From assembly GCA_021372495.1 (NCBI GenBank), contig JAJFUF010000026.1:1-58245 (forward strand): a stretch of DNA of 58,245 bases, in the 5' to 3' direction. Numbering within the stretch: the first letter of the stretch is position 1; every line of letters starts with the position of its first letter. The notes beneath the pieces are model-generated. The model ran no database searches. It saw only the letters and a program-made list of their open reading frames with translations, and had not been told where the DNA came from. Both the position numbers and the translations under genes were made by a program. This document shows positions 17,841-25,983 of this stretch, piece after piece. This stretch comes from Lysobacteraceae bacterium. Lineage in GTDB: Bacteria; Pseudomonadota; Gammaproteobacteria; Xanthomonadales; Rhodanobacteraceae.

Positions 17841-19187
17841 ATGACCCGCGAGACCGCCGGCGCGCCGCCCGCCGAACGCCCGCTCGACCGCCGCGACCTG
17901 AAGACGCTGGCGCTGGCGTCGCTCGGCGGCGCGCTCGAGTTCTACGACTTCATCATCTTCGTCTACTTCACCGCGACGATCGGGCAACTGTTCTTTCCGC
18001 CCGACACGCCCGACTGGCTGCGCCAGCTGCAGGCGTTCGGCCTGTTCGCCGCCGGCTACCTGGCGCGGCCGCTGGGCGGCGTGGTGATGGCGCACTTCGG
18101 CGACCGCGGCGGACGCAAGCGCATGTTCACGCTGAGCGTGTTCCTGATGGCGGTGCCGACGCTGCTGATCGGCCTGCTGCCGACCTATGCCGTCGTCGGC
18201 TACGCCGCGCCGCTGGCGCTGCTCGCGCTGCGCGTCCTGCAGGGCGCGGCGGTCGGCGGCGAAGTGCCGGGCGCGTGGGTGTTCGTCGCCGAGCACGTGC
18301 CCGCGCGCCGCGTCGGCTTCGCCTGCGGCACGCTGACCGCGGGACTGACGCTCGGCATCCTGCTGGGCTCGCTGGTGGCGACTGCGGTCACCAAGGCGTA
18401 TGCGCCGCACGACGTGCTGGCGTTCGCCTGGCGCATCCCGTTCCTGCTCGGCGGCGTGTTCGGCTTCTTCGCCGTGTTCCTGCGCCGCTGGCTGGCGGAG
18501 ACGCCGGTGTTCGAGGTGCTGCGCGCGCGCCGGGGACTGGTGCGCGGACTGCCGCTGCGCGAGGTGCTGCGCGGCCACGGCCGGGCGGTCGCGCTGTCGA
18601 TGCTGCTGACCTGGGTGCTGACCGCCGCGATCGTGGTGGTGATCCTGATGACGCCGACGCTGCTGCAGAAGCTGTACAGCTTCGCGCCGGCGCGCGCGCT
18701 GGAGGCCAACAGTCTCGCCACGCTGGCGCTGGCGCTGGGCTGCGTCGCGTTCGGCGCGCTGGCCGACCGCATGGGCGCGGCGCGCGCGCTGCGGCTCGGC
18801 TGCGCGGCGCTGCTGGTCGCGGTGTATGCGCTGTATCTCGGCCTCGGCGCGGCGCCGCAACGACTGTTCGCGCTGTACGCCGCGGCCGGCTTCTGCGTCG
18901 GCGTGGTCGGCGTGGTGCCGGTGGTGATGGTGCGCGCGTTTCCGGCCGCGGTGCGCTTCTCCGGCGTCGCCTTCGCCTACAACGTCGCCTACGCCGTGTT
19001 CGGCGGGCTGACGCCGCTGGCGGTGGCGCTGATGATCGCGCGCGTGCCGCTGGCGCCGGCGCACTACGTCGCCGCGCTGTGCGTGCTGGGGCTGGCGATC
19101 GCGCGTCACCTCGCCGCCGCGGAGCGCGCGCATCGCGATGCCGGAGCGGCGGTGAAGCGCTTCGAGCCTCGCGGCGAGCGCGTGTGA
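17841..19187 (+). CDS. MFS transporter, metabolite:H+ symporter type
   Basis: A 448-aa protein with 12 membrane helices. The start region LASLGGALEFYDFIIFVYF and the loop GDRGGRKRMFTLSVFLM match the MHS branch (ProP/ShiA/KgtP relatives) of the major facilitator superfamily. A second conserved loop is ADRMGAARALRLGC in the C-terminal half. The substrate cannot be predicted. ATG 17841 is preferred over a TTG two codons upstream. A 255-bp gap without a recognisable gene separates it from the next plus-strand gene. Confidence 0.9.
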   Translation: MTRETAGAPPAERPLDRRDLKTLALASLGGALEFYDFIIFVYFTATIGQLFFPPDTPDWLRQLQAFGLFAAGYLARPLGGVVMAHFGDRGGRKRMFTLSVFLMAVPTLLIGLLPTYAVVGYAAPLALLALRVLQGAAVGGEVPGAWVFVAEHVPARRVGFACGTLTAGLTLGILLGSLVATAVTKAYAPHDVLAFAWRIPFLLGGVFGFFAVFLRRWLAETPVFEVLRARRGLVRGLPLREVLRGHGRAVALSMLLTWVLTAAIVVVILMTPTLLQKLYSFAPARALEANSLATLALALGCVAFGALADRMGAARALRLGCAALLVAVYALYLGLGAAPQRLFALYAAAGFCVGVVGVVPVVMVRAFPAAVRFSGVAFAYNVAYAVFGGLTPLAVALMIARVPLAPAHYVAALCVLGLAIARHLAAAERAHRDAGAAVKRFEPRGERV

Positions 19188-19442
19188 ACTTGTGTTGCTG
19201 CACGAACACGTGCGCGCGGCGCGACGCGCCGGGATTTCGGTATTTCTGATGTTGGCGTTACGCCTTTCTCACGCCGCGTTTATCTTCCCGAGCGCGCGCT
19301 GAATCGTTTCCTCGATTGTGCGGCGATCGCGCGGCGCGGGCATGATCGATGCGTCGATGGCAGCGTGTTTGCGTTGGTGTAGCTTTCGGCGTGCCGCTGT
19401 GAATCCTACCGATGCGGCGTCGAAATTGCCGGAGAATCCGTC

Positions 19443-20129
19443 ATGCCAACACAGTCCAATAATTTCGAGTTGCTGGAACCCTCCAACTGCGCTCTGCTGC
19501 TGCTCGACTACCAGGCGCAGATGCTCTTCGCGGTCAAGTCGCGCGATCGCGATGTCGTCATCAACAATGTCGTCGCGCTGACGCGGGCGGCGGAAACCTT
19601 CAATCTGCCGATCGTGGTCAGCACGCTGGCCTCGAATTCGATCAACGGTCCGCTGTTCATGGATCTGCAGGCGGTGCTGCCGTCCGACGTGCCCACGATC
19701 GACCGCACTGCGCTGGATGCGTGGCGTGACGAGAAGGTGCTCGCTGCGGTAAAGAAGACCAAGCGCAACAAGCTGCTGATCGCGGGATTGTGGTCGCATG
19801 TCGGACTGACCTACACGACGCTGTCGGCGATCGGCGACGGCTACCGGGCGTATCCGGTCACCGACACCGGCGGCGCGCCGACCAGCGAGGCCCACGAGAT
19901 CGCCGTGCAGCGCATGATGCTCGCCGGCGCGATCCCGGTGACCTGGCAGCAGGTGATGTTCGAGCTGCAACGCGACTGGACGAACGCCACCACCGCGGAG
20001 CAGGTGCACGACATCACGCGCAAGCACTTCGGCGCGTTCAGCCAGGGCATCGTCTACCCGCAGATGTTCGGCGGCGGGAAGGAGCGCAAGATGGCGTCGG
20101 GCGAGTCCGCGACGCGGCGGCCCCACTGA
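19443..20129 (+). CDS. Isochorismatase-fold (YcaC-like) protein lacking the nucleophile Cys
   Basis: A 228-aa cysteine-hydrolase fold protein. GGAGAATCC precedes the ATG. The acid Asp is present (ALLLLDYQAQML, Asp22). Where YcaC-type enzymes have a catalytic cysteine after the loop (TEVCVAFPALSA), this protein reads GLWSHVGLTYTTLSA, with Gly121 at the Cys position. Flanking segments align well (DAWRDEKVLAAVKKTKRNKL, then VTDTGGAPTSEAHEIAV, PVTWQQVMFELQRDW), so the alignment is secure by eye. It is therefore either non-hydrolytic or uses other chemistry. It is convergent with dnaG. Neighbours give no substrate clue. Confidence 0.88.
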   Translation: MPTQSNNFELLEPSNCALLLLDYQAQMLFAVKSRDRDVVINNVVALTRAAETFNLPIVVSTLASNSINGPLFMDLQAVLPSDVPTIDRTALDAWRDEKVLAAVKKTKRNKLLIAGLWSHVGLTYTTLSAIGDGYRAYPVTDTGGAPTSEAHEIAVQRMMLAGAIPVTWQQVMFELQRDWTNATTAEQVHDITRKHFGAFSQGIVYPQMFGGGKERKMASGESATRRPH

Positions 20130-20258
20130 GCCACGCGGCCGGGGCGGCCGGCACATGGCCGTCTCCGGCCTGTCTCGGCGAAGGCGCCGTCGCGCGCCTT
20201 CGCGCGGGATGGATCGAGTGCCGCGAAGCCCATCCGGCGGACTGCGGCGTGGCCGACC

Positions 20259-22076
20259 CTAGGTCCTGCTCTGGCGTGCGAGGTCCTGGTTCTTCTTCTT
20301 CAGCGCCAGCGCCTGGTATTCGGCCTTTTCCTCCGCGCTGAGCGCGGCCAGCCCTTCGCGGCGGATCTTGTCCTGGATGCCGAGGAGACGCTGCTGGTTG
20401 GATTCCTCGGCCAGCCGCTGCAGGCCGCCCAGGAACTCGGTGCGCAGGGCGTCGTCGCCGTCGCCGGGGAATTCGACCACCGCGAGCTTGTGCAGCGCGG
20501 GCGCTTCGGCGCGATCGGCGAAATGTTCGAGCAGCGTCGCCGTGGTCAGGCCCGGCCGCGCGCGCGCGATCTCCAGCAGTTCGATCAGCAGGCCGATGCC
20601 GGGCTTGTCCAGCGCCGCGAACGGGTAGGGCGGCGCGGCCAGCTCGGCCAGCTTCGGCTGCGCCAGCAGCAGCGTGATCACGCTGCGCACCAGGCTGCGC
20701 TTGGCGACCGCGCGCGGCGCGGCGCGCGCCGCCGGCGCGGCCGCGGCGCCGCCGACCGCGGCCGCGTGCACGCCGGTGCGCTTGCTGAGCTCCTGGACCA
20801 TCAGGTCGCGGAACGCGCCGTCGGGCAGGCGCGCCAGCAGCGGCCTGGCGCGTTCGGCCAGGCGCGCGCGGCCGTCGAGGCTGGCCATGTTGACGTCGTG
20901 CGCCAGTTCCTCGAAGAAGTAGTCCGACAGCGGCATCGCTTGCTTCAGGCGCTGCTCGAAACCGTCCTTGCCTTCCTTGCGTACCAGCGTGTCCGGATCC
21001 TCGCCCTCGGGCAGGAACAGGAAGTACGCCTGGCGGCCGTCGCGCAGGCGCGGCAGCACCGATTCCAGCGCGCGCCACGCCGCCGAGCGGCCGGCGCGGT
21101 CGCCGTCGAAGCAGAAATAGACGTCCGGCGCGGCGCGGAACAGCAGCTCGGCGTGGTCGTGCGTGGTCGCGGTGCCGAGCGTCGCCACCGCGATCGGCAG
21201 GCCGGCCTGATGCAGCGCGATCACGTCCATGTAGCCTTCCACCACCAACAGCTTGTCCAGTTTGGTGTTGGCCTGCTTCACCTGCCACAGCGCGAACAGC
21301 TCGCGGCCCTTGTGGAACAGCGGCGTTTCCGGCGAGTTGAGGTATTTCGGGCCGTCGCCCTTCTTGGGGGAAGTGGCGGCGGGAGCGCCCGCTTCGTGGG
21401 CTTCGCGCGCGGGGTTGGCGCTGGGGAGGATCCTTCCGCCGAATGCGATCACGCGGCCGCGGCGGTCGAGGATCGGGAACATCAGGCGTTCGCGGAAACG
21501 GTCGTACTTGCCGCGTTCGTTGCTGGACACCATGCCGGCCTCGTCCAGCAGCTTGGCGCGCTGCGGCGTGGTGCCGAGCTTCTTCAGCACGCCGTCCCAG
21601 CCGCCCGGCGCCCAGCCGATGCGGAAGCGCTTGATCGTCTCGGCGTCGAGGCCGCGGCGCTTGCAGTAGGCCTGCGCCTCGGCGTGCTTCGGCAGCTCCG
21701 CCTCGTAGAACGCGGCGGCGGCGTCGAGCAGCGTGTAGAGGTCGGTCTTGTCCTCGCGCGGGCGCTCGGCGCCGCCTTCGTAGGGCACCTTCAGGCCGAC
21801 CGACTGCGCCAGTTCCTCGACCGCGTCCTGGAATTCCAGGCGCTCGTAGTCCATCAGGAACTTGATCGCACTGCCGTGCGCGCCGCAGCCGAAGCAGTGG
21901 AAGAACTGCTTGACCGGGCTGACGTAGAACGACGGCGAGCGCTCGTCGTGGAACGGGCAGCGCGCGGTCCACTCGCGCCCCGCCTTCTTCAGCGGCACGC
22001 GCCGCTCGATCACGTCGACGATGTCGACGCGGGCGAGCAGGTCGTCGATGAACTGGTCGGGGATGCGGCCGCGCAT
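20259..22076 (-). CDS. dnaG: DNA primase
   Basis: A 605-aa primase that makes RNA primers for replication. The N-terminal CHC2 zinc finger is intact (CPFHDERSPSF ... FFHCFGCG). The TOPRIM region contains LLVVEGYMDVIALHQ and the acidic DVYFCFDGDRAGRSA. The C-terminal helicase-binding domain is present. Between GGRIL and GPKYLNSPETPLFHKG there is an extra stretch of about 22 residues (PSANPAREAHEAGAPAATSP then KK; bases 21360-21425) that E. coli DnaG lacks. It lies downstream of rpsU and yqeY in the same direction. rpoD, the usual next gene, does not follow; a convergent isochorismatase-fold gene is there instead. Confidence 0.97.
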   Translation of the reverse strand: MRGRIPDQFIDDLLARVDIVDVIERRVPLKKAGREWTARCPFHDERSPSFYVSPVKQFFHCFGCGAHGSAIKFLMDYERLEFQDAVEELAQSVGLKVPYEGGAERPREDKTDLYTLLDAAAAFYEAELPKHAEAQAYCKRRGLDAETIKRFRIGWAPGGWDGVLKKLGTTPQRAKLLDEAGMVSSNERGKYDRFRERLMFPILDRRGRVIAFGGRILPSANPAREAHEAGAPAATSPKKGDGPKYLNSPETPLFHKGRELFALWQVKQANTKLDKLLVVEGYMDVIALHQAGLPIAVATLGTATTHDHAELLFRAAPDVYFCFDGDRAGRSAAWRALESVLPRLRDGRQAYFLFLPEGEDPDTLVRKEGKDGFEQRLKQAMPLSDYFFEELAHDVNMASLDGRARLAERARPLLARLPDGAFRDLMVQELSKRTGVHAAAVGGAAAAPAARAAPRAVAKRSLVRSVITLLLAQPKLAELAAPPYPFAALDKPGIGLLIELLEIARARPGLTTATLLEHFADRAEAPALHKLAVVEFPGDGDDALRTEFLGGLQRLAEESNQQRLLGIQDKIRREGLAALSAEEKAEYQALALKKKNQDLARQSRT

Positions 22077-22140
22077 GATCGGTCAAGCATGCCATGCCGG
22101 GGCCGGAAAAGCGCCGCGCCCGTGGCGCGGTCCGCACCGA

Positions 22141-22167
22141 ACGAAAACGCCGCCCGCAGGCGGCGTT
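22141..22167 (-). terminator. Terminator/attenuator between yqeY and dnaG
   Basis: On the minus strand a 9-bp stem AACGCCGCC / GGCGGCGTT with a TGCG loop is followed by TTCGTT. It lies between the yqeY stop (22190) and the dnaG start (22076). In E. coli a terminator between rpsU and dnaG keeps primase expression low; this hairpin is placed to do the same. Confidence 0.7.
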
Positions 22168-22189
22168 CGCTGCTTGCGGGGGATGCGAC

Positions 22190-22636
22190 TCAACCCGCCA
22201 GCTTGTCCTTCACCCGCTTGGAAACCTGCCCCATGTCGGCGCGGCCGGCGGCCCTGTCCTTGACGATCGCCATCACCTTGCCCATGTCGCGGGCGGAGGC
22301 CGCGCCGGATTCGGCGATGGCGGCGTCGATCAGCCGGTCCAGCTCGGCGTCGGACAGCTTGGCCGGCAGGTAGGCCTCGATCACGCCGATCTCGAAGCTT
22401 TCCTGCGCGGCCAGGTCGCTGCGGCCGGCCTGCTCGAACTGCGCCAGCGAGTCGCGGCGCTGCTTGAGCATCTTCTCCATGACCGCCAGCACCTGGGCGT
22501 CGTCGAGCGCGATGCGCTCGTCCACCTCGCGCTGCTTGACCGCGGCGCCGATCAGGCGAATCACGCCCAGGCGCGACTTGTCGCCGGCCTTGAGGGCGGT
22601 CTTCATGTCCTCGTTGAGGCGGTCCTTCAGCGACAT
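22190..22636 (-). CDS. YqeY (GatB/YqeY domain) protein
   Basis: A 148-aa protein starting MSLKDRLNEDMKTALKAGDK, typical of the YqeY family. The C-terminal region resembles the tRNA-binding tail of GatB (MGKVMAIVKDRAAGRADMGQ, then SKRVKDKLAG). Conserved internal sequence: KQREVDERIALDDAQVLAVM. The exact role is unsettled, although the fold suggests a link to aminoacyl-tRNA metabolism. It sits between rpsU and dnaG, a conserved placement in many bacteria. Confidence 0.93.
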   Translation of the reverse strand: MSLKDRLNEDMKTALKAGDKSRLGVIRLIGAAVKQREVDERIALDDAQVLAVMEKMLKQRRDSLAQFEQAGRSDLAAQESFEIGVIEAYLPAKLSDAELDRLIDAAIAESGAASARDMGKVMAIVKDRAAGRADMGQVSKRVKDKLAG

Positions 22637-22709
22637 GGCGCGGGAATCCTCGAGACGCAAAAGCCGGCACCCGCCGGGCACCGGCCAGCGGAGAAGGCGA
22701 AACCTGGAC

Positions 22710-22925
22710 TCAGTACAGGCGCGTGCGGCGCGCGGTTTCGCGCGACAGGCGGCGCAGGTGGCGCTTCACCGCCGCGGCGCGCTTGCGCTTGCGTTCCTGG
22801 GTCGGCTTCTCGTAGAACTCGCGCTTGCGGGTCTCGGCCAGAACGCCGGCCTTCTCGCAGGTGCGCTTGAAGCGGCGCAGGGCGATCTCGAACGGCTCGT
22901 TCTCGCGAACCTTGACGTTGGGCAT
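22710..22925 (-). CDS. rpsU: 30S ribosomal protein S21
   Basis: A 71-aa protein, [20 protein letters not shown], then [20 protein letters not shown] and a very basic tail ending RRTRLY. Length and sequence are typical of S21, which binds the 3' end of 16S rRNA near the anti-Shine-Dalgarno region. First gene of the rpsU-yqeY-dnaG unit and divergent from tsaD, only 55 bp apart, so the two promoters share this short gap. Confidence 0.98.
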   Translation of the reverse strand: MPNVKVRENEPFEIALRRFKRTCEKAGVLAETRKREFYEKPTQERKRKRAAAVKRHLRRLSRETARRTRLY

Positions 22926-22980
22926 GGTCTCTCCGCTGGTAAACTTGCCCCTTCCGAAGGGGCGAGCCGCAAAGTATAGC

Positions 22981-24021
22981 GTGAGCGACCGGACAGTTTC
23001 AAAACCCGTATTGGGCATCGAATCCTCCTGCGACGAGACCGGGGTGGCCGTCTACGCCCCCGGCCGCGGGCTGCTGGCGCACCGGCTGTACAGCCAGATC
23101 CGCCTGCATGCCGACTACGGCGGGGTGGTGCCGGAGCTGGCCAGTCGCGACCACGTGCGCAAGCTGTTGCCGCTGGTGCGCGAAACCGTGGCCGCGGCCG
23201 GCCTCGGCCTGCGCGAGCTGGGCGGGGTCGCCTACACCGCCGGCCCCGGCCTGGTCGGGGCGCTGCTGGTCGGCGCCGCCTGCGCGCGCGCCCTGGCCTG
23301 GGCGCTGGACGTGCCGGCGATCGGCGTGCACCACATGGAAGGGCACCTGCTGGCGCCGCTGCTGGAGCCGGACCCGCCGGCGCCGCCGTTCGTGGCCCTG
23401 CTGGTGTCCGGCGGCCACTCGATGCTGGTGCACGTGGCCGGGATCGGCCAGTACCGCCTGCTCGGCGACACCCTGGACGATGCCGCCGGCGAGGCTTTCG
23501 ACAAGACCGCCAAGCTGATGGGCCTGCCCTATCCGGGCGGCCCGACGCTGGCCAGGCTGGCCGAGCAGGGGCGCGCCGGCGCCTACCGCTTCGCGCGGCC
23601 GATGACCGACCGGCCCGGGCTGGACTTCAGCTTCTCCGGCCTGAAGACCCAGGTGCTGCTGGCCTGGCGGGACAGCGACGGCGGCGAGCAGACCCGCGCC
23701 GACATCGCCCGCGCCTTCGAGGAGGCGATCGTCGACACGCTGACCATCAAGTGCCGGCGCGCGCTGGAGGCGACCGGCGCGCGCACCCTGGTGATCGCCG
23801 GCGGCGTCGGCGCCAATCGCCGCCTGCGCGCGCAGCTTGCCGAGGCGGGCGCGCGCGAAGGCTTCCGCGCCTGCTTCCCGCGCCTGGAGTTCTGCACCGA
23901 CAACGGCGCGATGATCGCGCTGGCCGGCGCGCTGCGCCTCGCCGCGGGCCAGCACCAGGACGCCGCGATCCGCGTGTTCCCGCGCTGGGAGCTGGCGTCG
24001 CTGCCGGCGGTCGCCGCATGA
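22981..24021 (+). CDS. tsaD: tRNA N6-threonylcarbamoyladenosine synthase subunit TsaD
   Basis: A 346-aa ASKHA-fold protein that completes t6A37 in ANN-decoding tRNAs together with TsaB/C/E. GTG start at 22981 ([20 protein letters not shown]). Conserved elements: the metal-binding histidines in [13 protein letters not shown], the nucleotide-binding [29 protein letters not shown] and the C-terminal [10 protein letters not shown]. Divergent from rpsU, the classical arrangement of the macromolecular synthesis operon. Confidence 0.97.
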   Translation: MSDRTVSKPVLGIESSCDETGVAVYAPGRGLLAHRLYSQIRLHADYGGVVPELASRDHVRKLLPLVRETVAAAGLGLRELGGVAYTAGPGLVGALLVGAACARALAWALDVPAIGVHHMEGHLLAPLLEPDPPAPPFVALLVSGGHSMLVHVAGIGQYRLLGDTLDDAAGEAFDKTAKLMGLPYPGGPTLARLAEQGRAGAYRFARPMTDRPGLDFSFSGLKTQVLLAWRDSDGGEQTRADIARAFEEAIVDTLTIKCRRALEATGARTLVIAGGVGANRRLRAQLAEAGAREGFRACFPRLEFCTDNGAMIALAGALRLAAGQHQDAAIRVFPRWELASLPAVAA

Positions 24022-24199
24022 CATCATCGCCTCGGTCGAGGCGGCCGGCGCGTGGGCGCGGGGCGTGCGCCGCATTTTCCGGGGCTCCTTGAGTCGAGGG
24101 GGGCGGCTCGCGCCGGTTTCATCGGCGCGCGCGGGGTTGCGGAGGTGCGCCTCCCGTGGGCATGGGCGCACCCTTATCGAATACGGCGGACATCACCCC

Positions 24200-24559
24200 A
24201 TGGACATCGTCTTCATCGAAGACCTGCGCATCGACACCGTCATCGGCATCTACGACTGGGAGCGCCGCGTGCGCCAGACCGTGGCGCTGGACATCGAGAT
24301 GGCGTTCGACAACACGAAGCCGGCGGCCAGCGACCGCATCGAGGACACGCTCGACTACAAGGCGGTGTCGAAGCGCCTGATCGGCTTCGTCGAAGGTTCC
24401 AGCTTCCAGCTGGTGGAGACGCTGGCCGAGCGCTGCGCGGCGATCGTCCGCGACGAGTTCGGCGTGGCCTGGGTGCGCCTGAAGCTCTCCAAGCCAGGCG
24501 CGGTGCGCGGCGCGAAGGCGGTGGGCGTGCACATCGAGCGCGGCGTGCGCCCGGGTTAG
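24200..24559 (+). CDS. folB: Dihydroneopterin aldolase
   Basis: A 119-aa enzyme of folate synthesis converting 7,8-dihydroneopterin to 6-hydroxymethyl-dihydropterin. The start MDIVFIEDLRIDTVIGIYDW has the conserved glutamate/IGIYDWER region; DTLDYKAVSKRLIGFVE and SSFQLVETLAERCAA follow; near the end is the conserved KPGAVRGAKAVGVHIER. It is 3 bp upstream of folK, the next pathway step. An upstream in-frame extension (from 24065) is not conserved and was not used. Confidence 0.96.
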   Translation: MDIVFIEDLRIDTVIGIYDWERRVRQTVALDIEMAFDNTKPAASDRIEDTLDYKAVSKRLIGFVEGSSFQLVETLAERCAAIVRDEFGVAWVRLKLSKPGAVRGAKAVGVHIERGVRPG

Positions 24560-24562
24560 GCG

Positions 24563-25051
24563 ATGGCGCGCGCCTGGCTCAGCCTCGGCTCCAACCTCGA
24601 ACCGCAACGCCACCTGCGCGCGGCGCTGGACGAGCTCGCCGCGCGCTTCGGCGCGCTGACCGTTTCGCCCGCGTACCGCACGCCCGCGGTCGGTTTCGAG
24701 GGCCCGGACTTCCTCAACCTCGCCGTCGGCCTCGACGCCGACCTCGACCCGCTCGCGCTGGACGCCTGGCTGCACGCGCTGGAGGACCGTCACGGCCGCC
24801 GCCGCGACGTGCCGCGCTATTCCAGCCGCACGCTCGACGTCGACATCGTGCTGTACGACGACGCGGTGCTGCGCGGCCCCGGCCATCTGGAAATCCCGCG
24901 CAGGGAGCTCGCCCACGCGTTCGTGCTGAAGCCGCTGGCCGACATCGCGCCGGAGCTGCGCCATCCCGTCAGCGGCAGGACCCTCGCCGAGCTGTGGGCG
25001 GCGTTTCCGCATGAAACGGAGCCGCTGTATCCGGCCTCGCTGGACGGTTGA
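24563..25051 (+). CDS. folK: 2-amino-4-hydroxy-6-hydroxymethyldihydropteridine diphosphokinase
   Basis: A 162-aa pyrophosphokinase that activates 6-hydroxymethyl-dihydropterin for FolP. Signatures: WLSLGSNLEPQRHLRAAL at the N-terminus, GPDFLNLAVGL, the RHGRRRDVPRYSSRTLDVDI region with the two metal-binding aspartates (TLDVDIVLYDD), and IPRRELAHAFVLKPLADIAP. It forms a folB-folK pair and is convergent with a pteridine reductase gene 93 bp away. Confidence 0.95.
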   Translation: MARAWLSLGSNLEPQRHLRAALDELAARFGALTVSPAYRTPAVGFEGPDFLNLAVGLDADLDPLALDAWLHALEDRHGRRRDVPRYSSRTLDVDIVLYDDAVLRGPGHLEIPRRELAHAFVLKPLADIAPELRHPVSGRTLAELWAAFPHETEPLYPASLDG

Positions 25052-25144
25052 ACATGCGTCCGCGCCGCGCGTGGCGTGGTGCATGGATGACGCGCGCGCA
25101 GCGCACGCCACGCCCGTGCGCGGTGTTTCCGCGCGCGGGCGCGC

Positions 25145-25894
25145 TCACATCGCCAGCGCGCGTCCGCCGTCCACGCGCACGATCTCGCCGGTGACGTAGC
25201 TGGCGTCGCGCAGCAGCCACAGCACGGCGCCGGCGACGTCCTCAGGCGTGCCGGCGCGGCCCAGCGGCGTGCGCGCCAGCAGCGCCTCGCGTTCGGCCGT
25301 TGCCTTGCCGGCCTCCGGCCACAGCACCGCGCCGGGCGCGACGCCGTTGACGCGCACCTCGGGGCCGAGGTCGCGCGCCAGCGCCAGCGTCATCATCGCC
25401 AGCGCCGCCTTGGCCATGCAGTACACGGCGTGGTTGGCCAGCGGCCGCTCGGCGTAGATGTCGACCAGGTTGACCACCGCGCCGCGCGCCGCGCGCAGCT
25501 GCGGCAGCGCGGCCTGCACCAGGAAGAACGGCGCCTTGGCGTTGCTGGCGAACAGCTCCTGCCATTGCTGCGGCGTGACCGTGCCGGGCGGCGTCGGATA
25601 GAACGCGGAGGCGTTGTTGACCAGCCCGTCGAGACGGCCGAAGCGCGCCGCGACCGCTTCGACCAGCGCGGGCAGGCGATCGGTGTCGGCCAGCTCCGCC
25701 TGCAGGGCCAGCGTCGAACCGGCGCGCGCGGCCTCCAGTTCGGCGATCAGCGCGTCCTGCTCGTCGCGCGAGCGCCGGCAGTGCACGGCGAGGTCGTAGC
25801 CGGCCGCGTGCAGCGTGCGCGCGATGGTCGCGCCGACGCGGCGGGCGGCGCCGGTGACCAGCACGACCGGGCGCGGATGGGCAGGTTCGGGCAT
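25145..25894 (-). CDS. Pteridine reductase (SDR family, FolM/PTR1-like)
   Basis: A 249-aa short-chain dehydrogenase. The cofactor motif VTGAARRVGATIA has the TGx3RxG form typical of pteridine reductases rather than the common TGx3GxG. Also present: LVNNASAFYPTP, the active-site YCMAKAAL (Tyr-x3-Lys) and RVNGVAPGAVLWPE. NADPH-dependent reduction of dihydrobiopterin/dihydrofolate is expected, which suits the neighbouring folB-folK genes. It is divergent from the MidA-like methyltransferase. Confidence 0.92.
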   Translation of the reverse strand: MPEPAHPRPVVLVTGAARRVGATIARTLHAAGYDLAVHCRRSRDEQDALIAELEAARAGSTLALQAELADTDRLPALVEAVAARFGRLDGLVNNASAFYPTPPGTVTPQQWQELFASNAKAPFFLVQAALPQLRAARGAVVNLVDIYAERPLANHAVYCMAKAALAMMTLALARDLGPEVRVNGVAPGAVLWPEAGKATAEREALLARTPLGRAGTPEDVAGAVLWLLRDASYVTGEIVRVDGGRALAM

Positions 25895-25983
25895 GGGCTT
25901 CCTCCGGCAAACGGCCTGTTATGCTTGCGGCCCTCGCGCCAAGCGCCGGTGATTGCCGCACATCGCGGCGACGAAATCCAGCC

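Noticed and set aside
19188..19442. Possible small minus-strand gene before the isochorismatase gene (TIEETIQRALGKINAA)
   Set aside because: The helical-looking peptide is short, continues upstream only as antisense of the isochorismatase gene, and has no convincing start.
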